From Actinomycetota bacterium (lineage in GTDB: Bacteria > Actinomycetota > Acidimicrobiia > Acidimicrobiales > Acidimicrobilacustridaceae), in NCBI GenBank assembly GCA_009703275.1, contig WLGJ01000003.1:1-35575 (forward strand): a stretch of 35,575 nucleotides of DNA, written 5' to 3'. The translations under genes were made by a program, and so were the position numbers. Below the pieces are notes generated by a model. That model was given only the letters and a program-made list of their open reading frames with translations. It made no database searches and was not told the DNA's origin. Positions 28,343 through 35,575 of this stretch are shown piece by piece; within the stretch, counting starts at the first letter, position 1; each line of letters opens with the position of its first letter.

Positions 28343-29902
28343 ATGCGTTACAAATCTTCTTTACGTTTCATTGCTGCGGCAGTCGCGCTTGTGACGCTCG
28401 GAGGAACAGCAGCTGCGTGCTCCTCATCGAATGATTCGTCCTCAACGACAACAACTGTGTTCTCGAGTCCTGTTGCTGAAGCAACAGTCAAGGGACCAGT
28501 CACCGGCGGCAAAGGGTTTGTTGTGCTTGCTCCGTCGCCGCCACAAGACGGTCAGCAGCCGACGGTGTTTGATCTCAAGACTGTTGGCTATCAAGAGGAC
28601 GAATATTTCTTCTCTGGTAACGCAACTGCATACACGAGTGACGCGCCATTAACGGCAGACGGAATGTGGACGACTCGCGCCGCAGGAACAGCACCATATG
28701 CCTCGCGAATGGTGGTTCGTCGTCCGAGCGATCCGAAGAAGTTCAACGGCACTGTCATCGTTGAATGGCTCAACGTCACTGCCGGTCTTGATACCGCCCC
28801 CGACTGGACCTACTTGGCGCCAGAAATCATTCGATCGGGATTTGCATGGGTAGGAGTTTCAGCTCAGAGGGTTGGAATCGAAGGTGGCGGCATGTCGCTG
28901 GGTATCGATCGCGTTCTGAAGTCATTCGATCCGGCGCGCTATTCGTCACTCTCACATCCTGGCGATAACTACTCCTATGACATCTTCAGCCAAGCCGGTG
29001 CCGCGGTTCGTCGAAACAGTTCAACGGTGCTCGGAGATCTAAAACTTAAAAACGTCATCGGAATGGGTGAGTCACAGTCGGCAAGCCGCCTCACCACCTA
29101 TGTGAATGCAGTTGCGCCGACTGCGAACGTGTTCGACGGTTACTTCGTTCACAGTCGCAGCGGGAACGCTGCTCCGCTCTCTGTCGATCCGTTGCCGGCG
29201 GTGACACCAGTTCTAGGAACGACGATTCGGACCGATTTCGGTAAACCCGTGTTGACCTTCAGCGCCGAAACCGACGTTGCTGGTGCGAGGGGTTATGTCA
29301 AAGCTCGGCAGCCTGATACCGATACGTTCCGCGGCTGGGAAGCCACCGGAACTGCGCACGCCGATTACTACAACCTCGGCGGCGGTGGTTTTGATACCGG
29401 CGACGGCAAGAACGACATCACCTATTTCAACTCGATGATGGCTCCACCGAAGAGTGTGTACGACAACCTCATTACGTGTGCTGATGGAATCAACACTGGG
29501 CCACACACGTACATCCTTCGGGCCGCACTGCGCGACCTGAATCTCTGGATCACCAAGAATCAGATCCCTGCGTCGCAGCCGCGTCTTGAAGTTGATGCTG
29601 CCGGCACCGGCTACAACGTCGATGAACTCGGAATTGCGAAGGGCGGAATTCGAACCCCGCATGTCGATGTACCCATTGCCGTGTTGACAGGCCTGGGACA
29701 GAAAGGCAACGCCTTCTGTTCATTGTTTGGCGGCACGGTTCCGTTGACCTCGACAGCTCTCACCGCGAAGTACGGAACCCACGACGCATTCGTTGCCAAG
29801 TTCACCGAAGCAACGAAGAACGCCGCCAAGGCTGGGGCAATTCTTAACGACGATGTCGATCACTTGATTGCCGCGGCGAAAGCATCAAAGGTTCTGCAGT
29901 AA
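28343..29902 (+). CDS. Alpha/beta hydrolase-domain lipoprotein (Abhydrolase_10-like), copy 1
   Basis: Lipobox GTAAACSSS; NGTVIVEWLNVTAGLDTAPDWTYL; GMGESQSASRLTTYVNAV. Confidence 0.75.
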   Translation: MRYKSSLRFIAAAVALVTLGGTAAACSSSNDSSSTTTTVFSSPVAEATVKGPVTGGKGFVVLAPSPPQDGQQPTVFDLKTVGYQEDEYFFSGNATAYTSDAPLTADGMWTTRAAGTAPYASRMVVRRPSDPKKFNGTVIVEWLNVTAGLDTAPDWTYLAPEIIRSGFAWVGVSAQRVGIEGGGMSLGIDRVLKSFDPARYSSLSHPGDNYSYDIFSQAGAAVRRNSSTVLGDLKLKNVIGMGESQSASRLTTYVNAVAPTANVFDGYFVHSRSGNAAPLSVDPLPAVTPVLGTTIRTDFGKPVLTFSAETDVAGARGYVKARQPDTDTFRGWEATGTAHADYYNLGGGGFDTGDGKNDITYFNSMMAPPKSVYDNLITCADGINTGPHTYILRAALRDLNLWITKNQIPASQPRLEVDAAGTGYNVDELGIAKGGIRTPHVDVPIAVLTGLGQKGNAFCSLFGGTVPLTSTALTAKYGTHDAFVAKFTEATKNAAKAGAILNDDVDHLIAAAKASKVLQ

Positions 29903-29937
29903 TCAGTTTTTTGTCGACCCCATTGAAAGTGACTCGA

Positions 29938-31467
29938 ATGAATACTCGGCGACGCTTGTATGCCCTTTTCGCTGTCTCTCTCTTGGGGGTTGGGCTCCTG
30001 GCCTGTTCATCGGATAGTTCGTCGTCGAAAGGCCCCAAAGTGGTTGCACCCTCGCCACCATCACGCGATTCGGTCACAGTGCCAACGGTTGTTCCAGCAA
30101 CCGGCGGTCGAGGCCAAGCGTTTATTGCTGCTGCGAGCGGCGACCTTGCCGCTGCCGGTTACGAGCAGTCGGAGTTCTATATAAGTGGAACAGCGACGGC
30201 GTATCAGTCAGGGGAACCGCTGACAGCTGACGGCAACTGGTCAGTCGACCCAGCGACAACTGCCGCGTACAAGACCCGCGCCATCGTTCGTCGTCCAACC
30301 GATCCGGCCAATTTCAATGGCAACGTCATCATTGAATGGTTGAACGTGTCCGGTGGTCTCGACGCTGCACCGGACTGGACCTACACCCACGTCGAACTCA
30401 TTCGTGAGGGTTACGCGTGGGTTGGTTTGTCGGCGCAGGTGGTTGGCATTGACGGCGGACCATCAATGGGACTCGTTGCTGGTTACACACTGAAAGCTGC
30501 TGATCCCGGCCGCTACGGATCGCTTGTGCATCCTGGAGATCAGTACTCCTATGACATGTACACACAAACTGGTGCGGCTGCGTGGTTCGAGAACGATCTG
30601 ATGTTGGGTGGACTGCAGCCCGAACGCGTCATCGCCATTGGTGAATCGCAATCCGCCTTCAGACTCACGACCTATGTCAATGCAATCGGACCGAAGACAG
30701 ACGTTTGGGATGGCTATCTCATTCACAGTCGCGGCAATGCAGGCGCGGCGCTGAATGTCGATGTGAAGATGCCGGTCGATCAACGCATCCGAACTGATCT
30801 CAAGGTTCCCGTTCTGCAGTTCCAGGCCGAGACCGACATGTTGGGCAGAGGGCTTAATTCAATTGGCGCCCGTCAACCCGATACCGACCTGATTCGCACC
30901 TGGGAAGTCGCGGGCACTGCACACGCTGATGCCTACAACTTGGGTATTGGCGATACCGACAACGGCGATGGTGTGGGCGATGCCGCCTTGTTCCAAGCAA
31001 TGCTCACCCCGCCGGCGTCGGTTTACGGCGGATTGTTGGCGTGCACGACGCCAATCAACACTGGCCCCCATACCTATGTCTTGCGATCGGCGTTGAACTC
31101 GCTCGACAACTGGATTCGGACTGGTGAAGCTCCTGAGTCGCGTCCGACGCTCGATATCAACAACGGTGCATTCATGCTCGACGCGAAGGGGAACGTGACC
31201 GGCGGTATTCGCACGCCGCACGTCGATGTTCCCGTTGCGATCTTGTCGGGGCTTGGCCAAACCGGTTCGGCATTCTGCGGATTGTTTGGCACAACGGTGG
31301 CACCACCTCCGGCGGCGTTTGCATCGTGGGCACTTCCGAACGGTCGTGCGGCATTCGACGCCGCTTGGATTGCATCGCTTGATGACGCAGTAGCCAAGGG
31401 CAACATCCTCGAAGCCGATGCCGTCAACCTCCGCACTGTTGTGAAGAACGCCCAACTTCCATCGTGA
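29938..31467 (+). CDS. Alpha/beta hydrolase-domain lipoprotein (Abhydrolase_10-like), copy 2
   Basis: Lipobox GVGLLACSSD; NGNVIIEWLNVSGGLDAAPDWTYT; AIGESQSAFRLTTYVNAI; colinear with copy 1. Confidence 0.75.
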   Translation: MNTRRRLYALFAVSLLGVGLLACSSDSSSSKGPKVVAPSPPSRDSVTVPTVVPATGGRGQAFIAAASGDLAAAGYEQSEFYISGTATAYQSGEPLTADGNWSVDPATTAAYKTRAIVRRPTDPANFNGNVIIEWLNVSGGLDAAPDWTYTHVELIREGYAWVGLSAQVVGIDGGPSMGLVAGYTLKAADPGRYGSLVHPGDQYSYDMYTQTGAAAWFENDLMLGGLQPERVIAIGESQSAFRLTTYVNAIGPKTDVWDGYLIHSRGNAGAALNVDVKMPVDQRIRTDLKVPVLQFQAETDMLGRGLNSIGARQPDTDLIRTWEVAGTAHADAYNLGIGDTDNGDGVGDAALFQAMLTPPASVYGGLLACTTPINTGPHTYVLRSALNSLDNWIRTGEAPESRPTLDINNGAFMLDAKGNVTGGIRTPHVDVPVAILSGLGQTGSAFCGLFGTTVAPPPAAFASWALPNGRAAFDAAWIASLDDAVAKGNILEADAVNLRTVVKNAQLPS

Positions 31468-32345
31468 GCCCCACCATCCTTCGGGACGGATTGTTCTTCG
31501 GGGAAGGCCCTCGGTGGCACGAGGGCCGACTTTGGTATTCCGACTTTTATGACCACGCGGTGCACGCCATTGACATTGATGGCAACGACGAACGCATTGT
31601 CGAAGTGGAATCGCAGCCTTCGGGCCTTGGCTGGTTACCCAATGGCGACCTGCTCGTTACGTCGATGCTCGATCGCAAGCTCATGCGTTGGAATGGCAGC
31701 AAACTGACAACGCATGCCGATCTCGGCAATCACTTCACCTGGCATGCCAACGATCTCCTTGTCGATCAGCAAGGGCGCGCCTACATCGGCAACTTCGGTT
31801 TCGATTACGAAGTGTTCTTAGATGAGCAGGGGATCGAAGGATTGTTTGCCGATCCCGACTCACTCACAACCGTGATGTGTCGCGTTGATCCTGACGGAAC
31901 AATCAACGTTGCATCCGATGGTCTGATCTTTCCGAACGGGATGGTCATTACGCCTGACGGAAAAACAATGATCGTGGCCGAAACGCTTGCGCTTCGACTG
32001 ACTGCGTTCGACATTGCGCCCGATGGTTCACTTTCGAATCGTCGAGTGTGGGCCGACCTCTCTGCGCACATGGCCGCGCCCGATGGCATTTGTCTCGATG
32101 CTGAAGGTGCGGTGTGGATCGCGAATGCGCTTGCGCCGCGTCTCATGCGCATTGGCGAAGGTGGCGTCGTGCTCGACGAGGTCGAAACAACAATGAACAC
32201 CTATGCATGCATGCTTGGTGGTCCCGAGGGCAAGCATCTCTTTGCGATGACCGCGCCAACCTCTGATTCACGTCATGCACCGCTCGCACGCAATGGCGCG
32301 ATCGAGGTCATCGAAGTTGCTGTACCGCATGCTGGTTTGCCATAG
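31464..32345 (+). CDS. SMP-30/gluconolactonase family protein
   Basis: FFGEGPRWHEGRLWYSDFYDHAVHAID; FPNGMVITPDGKTMIVAET; DGICLDAEGAVWIAN; 4-nt overlap with the upstream gene. Confidence 0.9.
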   Translation: MSPTILRDGLFFGEGPRWHEGRLWYSDFYDHAVHAIDIDGNDERIVEVESQPSGLGWLPNGDLLVTSMLDRKLMRWNGSKLTTHADLGNHFTWHANDLLVDQQGRAYIGNFGFDYEVFLDEQGIEGLFADPDSLTTVMCRVDPDGTINVASDGLIFPNGMVITPDGKTMIVAETLALRLTAFDIAPDGSLSNRRVWADLSAHMAAPDGICLDAEGAVWIANALAPRLMRIGEGGVVLDEVETTMNTYACMLGGPEGKHLFAMTAPTSDSRHAPLARNGAIEVIEVAVPHAGLP

Positions 32346-32435
32346 AGGAATTGGCTACCGGAACCGCACTCGTAAGCGGCGTCTGAGCTTCTCGCTAGGG
32401 CGATGACTGGTGGCGGATCATCCCAGGAGAGGACT

Positions 32436-32465
32436 ACAGAGTTAGATGTAACAGAGTTAGATGTA
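32436..32465. repeat. Perfect 15-bp tandem repeat x2
   Basis: ACAGAGTTAGATGTA ACAGAGTTAGATGTA. Confidence 0.95.
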
Positions 32466-32523
32466 ATGGTGTAGTTTTTTATTTAGGCGTGAAGAATCCG
32501 CCATCGAGGAAAAGAGCAATCCA

Positions 32524-35076
32524 ATGCGGGGTTTGGGTGCGGGTCGTAGAGGTTCTGGTCGTAGTGCCGTCAGGTTGGTTGGTGTTGTTGCGGTAGCGGC
32601 AGTGATGGTGGGGTTGACGTTTGTTCCCATTGCACCGGTGCAGGCGAACGATGAATTGGTTCCTACGAGCGGGTCTCCCACGGTGGCTCTCAGTATTGAC
32701 CTCGATGACGTGACCTGTGTTCCCAATGGGGTCGCAATTAACGGTCAATTCAACGCAGATCTAACGGCATTTACGTCATTCATGAGTCTTACCGATGTGC
32801 CTGACGGTTGGACTGTTCGCAGCTCTTGGGTTGTGTCATCAGGTACTCCTGCTGTCGAGACGTCTTTGGGCAGCGTCGACACTCCGGTGATACGTCCATT
32901 GCCAACCGAGGACCCGCCGCCAGCACCCTATGTAGATGATGTTTGGTTCGGTGATTTGGTAGATGCGGGTGCGACGTTCACTTACACGGTGACGCTGCAA
33001 TTATTCGATAGCGATTCTGCGTGGGTCCAAGCAACACAGGTCGCCATTTCGTGCAGCGGCAACAGCTCGGGAGTTAGCGTGTCGACCCCTCTTGTAGAGG
33101 TGGTGTCAGCCCCACAGCCGACGAAGGCTTCCCTCACACCCGACGACATCGTTTGGGGTGCGTGTGACAGCGAGGCGGCCATCGAAGGTGAGCAGTGTGC
33201 GACAGTGTCGGTGCCGCTCGATCATTTCGGATCACGGGGCACAGTCATTGACATCGCGGTGAACCGGTTCCCGGCCACGAGCGGTCAAAGTAACGGTGCT
33301 CTGCTGACGAACCCCGGTGGCCCAGGAGGTCCCGGCCTGTCGTTCGCTCGCGCTATGTCTCAGATTTACGCCGGCACTGCTCTTGCCGAGGACTACGACA
33401 TCATTGGTTTCGATCCCCGGGGCATCGGGGAAAGTTCCCCGGCGCCATACTGCCTCTCTCCAGCCGATGGTTCCGACAGCCTTGGCAATGTTCTGGATCC
33501 CGACTGGTCGAGTTATTTTGCTGCAGTCGTCCCAGCGATCGGGACATATCAGTCGATGTGTTCGGCAGCGACCGCGAGGTACCTCGGATTTTTGGGTACG
33601 AGGCAGGTAGCGGCAGATATGGACTGGATCCGGCGAGCAGAAGATATTGGTCGGGGTAGCGAAAAGAAGCTGGCATACTTCGGTGGTTCATACGGGACTC
33701 GCCTCGGTGAGGTCTACCTGCAGCATTTCGGGGACCACGCCGGCGCCTTCCTGCTCAGCGGGGCAGTGGATCCCTCATCTACCTACGTTGACTTCTTCAT
33801 CGAGCGCACCGGTCCGCCCGACACAGAATTCGATATTCAATTCGCCCCCGCCGCTCCTGACGGTATCGGTGAAAAGTTCTACGCGGTTGTTGCTGCTCTT
33901 ACTCCGCTTGCTCCCGTTGGGTTAGATCCCGCTGCCGGTGCTGTTGAAGGGGTGGTGGTTCCGGCCACTGTCGACGGCCAAGAGGCTGAAGTCACTCTTG
34001 CGAGCTTTACCGGGGAGGTTTCGGGTGCGCTTCGAAGTGAACCCTCGTGGCCCAAGACTGCCCGCTACATCTCCGATACCTACGACGTTGTCGTTAATGG
34101 TCTCAATGTTGCAATCGAAACCCCTCCCGACCCTCTCGTCGGCGAACCGATGCTGGATGGTCTGCCCAATGCCCCAGAGACAGCCAGCCCTAGCGAGATT
34201 CGTGCCTCCTTCAATTCAAGTCTTATAAATCATGTCGTGAATTGCCTTGATCTGCCTGGGGTTCCCTCCGGCGCGGCGGAGATGGTCCAGGAAGCCGAGG
34301 GTTCCGTACCCGGTGACCCAGTGAATTATCTGGGATGGGTTTATCCAGTTTACCTAGGTGACTGTGAGGGGCTGTTCCCCAGCGGCATCGATGTCACCGA
34401 TGACACAAAGCCCGTCAAGGTATGGCCGGCATTGCCACTGCCGGTAGGCACACCGGCGCCATTGATCATCGGAAGTTTTGGAGATACCGCCACTCCATAC
34501 GCGTGGAGTGTGGCAATGCACGAGTACTACGTCGCTAACAACATTGATGCCTCGTTGGTGTATTACGAGGGTGGAGAACACGTCGCTGGCGCAGGGTGGC
34601 CACCCCCAGTTTGTCTCACCAACATCATCATTGAGTTGTTTGCCGGCGGAGTTCTTCCCATCTCGGGGTCAGGGTGCAATTTCGTCTCACCGTTTTCACG
34701 TAAACCGCCCACCAATGTGGTGGCAGCCGCAGGGGACACCAAGGTCGCCATGTCGTGGACGAATCCGACCCAACGACTCGGTGGGAACGTTGACGGGTTC
34801 CTCATGCAAGTCCGCGAGGTCTCTGAGGGTCTTAGCGTCTCCAGCGAGAATGACGGTTGGGTGAATGTCGCACAAGGCTCGTGTGGTGATATTGATTTTG
34901 AGGACTACACCGAATGCGAGGTACTCGGCCTCACCAATGGTGTTTCCTACGAGTTCCGAATGTTGACATTGCCGGAATACGACATAGCTGAATTTTCTGA
35001 GGTGTCGGCCGCGGTAACGCCTGAGGCTTTCGTTCCGGTTGATCCCGTCCCGGTGGTGCCCATATTCACTGGCTGA
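32524..35076 (+). CDS. Secreted TAP-like alpha/beta hydrolase (peptidase S33 type) with C-terminal FN3-like domain
   Basis: Signal peptide; LLTNPGGPGGPGLSFA, DIIGFDPRGIGESSPAPYC, YFGGSYGTRLGEVYLQHF; C-terminal PPTNVVAAAGDTKVAMSWTNP...YEFRMLTL. Confidence 0.85.
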   Translation: MRGLGAGRRGSGRSAVRLVGVVAVAAVMVGLTFVPIAPVQANDELVPTSGSPTVALSIDLDDVTCVPNGVAINGQFNADLTAFTSFMSLTDVPDGWTVRSSWVVSSGTPAVETSLGSVDTPVIRPLPTEDPPPAPYVDDVWFGDLVDAGATFTYTVTLQLFDSDSAWVQATQVAISCSGNSSGVSVSTPLVEVVSAPQPTKASLTPDDIVWGACDSEAAIEGEQCATVSVPLDHFGSRGTVIDIAVNRFPATSGQSNGALLTNPGGPGGPGLSFARAMSQIYAGTALAEDYDIIGFDPRGIGESSPAPYCLSPADGSDSLGNVLDPDWSSYFAAVVPAIGTYQSMCSAATARYLGFLGTRQVAADMDWIRRAEDIGRGSEKKLAYFGGSYGTRLGEVYLQHFGDHAGAFLLSGAVDPSSTYVDFFIERTGPPDTEFDIQFAPAAPDGIGEKFYAVVAALTPLAPVGLDPAAGAVEGVVVPATVDGQEAEVTLASFTGEVSGALRSEPSWPKTARYISDTYDVVVNGLNVAIETPPDPLVGEPMLDGLPNAPETASPSEIRASFNSSLINHVVNCLDLPGVPSGAAEMVQEAEGSVPGDPVNYLGWVYPVYLGDCEGLFPSGIDVTDDTKPVKVWPALPLPVGTPAPLIIGSFGDTATPYAWSVAMHEYYVANNIDASLVYYEGGEHVAGAGWPPPVCLTNIIIELFAGGVLPISGSGCNFVSPFSRKPPTNVVAAAGDTKVAMSWTNPTQRLGGNVDGFLMQVREVSEGLSVSSENDGWVNVAQGSCGDIDFEDYTECEVLGLTNGVSYEFRMLTLPEYDIAEFSEVSAAVTPEAFVPVDPVPVVPIFTG

Positions 35077-35077
35077 A

Positions 35078-35446
35078 CTACTCGCCAGGGATGCACACCC
35101 AGCCGCGGCGCACGAGTTCGTCGGCCAGAACTTCGTCGGGCAACGCAGCAACAGCTTCGGCCTGACGATTGGCGGCGCGCTTTGCCGCCCGTTCGTTGGC
35201 ATCGGATGACGAAGCAATTGCGCGCTCGGCCTGTTCGACATTGAGTTCGCCTTCGCCAGCAGCAAGGCGAGCAATGAGCTCGTCGGCCTCAGTGCGGGTG
35301 AACTTTCCGCCGGCCTGACGTTGCGTGAGCCCATAGATATGGCGCGCTTCACGGAACGAGGAATAGCCCGCACCTTTAAACAACGCGAGAAGTTCCTCGA
35401 CCTGTTTCGACGATGCTGGTGGGCCTGATTGCTGTCCGAATGCCAT
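35078..35446 (-). CDS. Hypothetical small helical protein
   Basis: ORF starting MAFGQQSGPPASSKQVEELLALF; no family recognised. Confidence 0.65.
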   Translation of the reverse strand: MAFGQQSGPPASSKQVEELLALFKGAGYSSFREARHIYGLTQRQAGGKFTRTEADELIARLAAGEGELNVEQAERAIASSSDANERAAKRAANRQAEAVAALPDEVLADELVRRGWVCIPGE

Positions 35447-35575
35447 GGTCTGAGCCTCGCACGCGCTACTGACACTGGGGGCGATGAGGGAAAACGCAGG
35501 TCGCCGCACTAGAGTGACTCTGTCGTTCCAGTTCCGGAGCGGCGCCGCTGAACCGCTTCAGGCCCCAGCACCCCG

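Noticed and set aside
34696-35475. 259-aa minus-strand ORF
   Set aside because: Overlaps antisense the C-terminus of the TAP-like hydrolase; the 35078-35446 frame is more plausible.
35481-35515. Possible seventh copy of the 30-bp motif upstream of the gene ending at 35078
   Set aside because: Only TGCGTTT and a CAC are recognisable and the spacing is off by one; too weak to count.

Overview
Window from a GC-rich, probably actinobacterial (Acidimicrobiia-like; inferred from protein style, not searched) genome. No rRNA, tRNA, CRISPR array or transposase was recognised. The left part (1-13.2 kb) is accessory-looking. It holds a UvrD-like helicase (5' truncated), a zinc-ribbon protein, a dual-specificity phosphatase, a RelA/SpoT-type HD hydrolase, a histone-deacetylase-fold protein with a tiny Cys-rich neighbour, an ARPP-1-like protein flanked by a Phd/RelE-type toxin-antitoxin pair on each side, a sigma-70-like protein, an NrtR-type Nudix regulator, and an ADP-ribosylglycohydrolase fused to a phosphatase. 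Six genes here are preceded by the same 30-bp motif, GTGCACATTT-N9-TCGTGCGTTTC, with invariant spacing and always pointing toward the downstream gene. This suggests an undescribed regulon centred on ADP-ribose/NAD-linked enzymes. The middle (13.3-19 kb) has a Tat-signal collagen-like Gly-Pro-Thr repeat protein directly downstream of a 1199-aa protein that appears to carry four glycosyltransferase modules (GT2, GT2, GT10-like, GT25-like), a possible collagen glycosylation cassette. The right part (19-35 kb) is mostly metabolic: VOC protein, PQ-loop/SWEET-like protein, LLM oxidoreductase, SnoaL-like, sterol desaturase, CoaA-like kinase, amidohydrolase, SDR, SdsA1-like alkyl sulfatase, double cupin, tandem lipoprotein alpha/beta hydrolases, SMP-30 lactonase and a TAP-like S33 peptidase with an FN3-like tail. 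All family calls are by eye from the translations.
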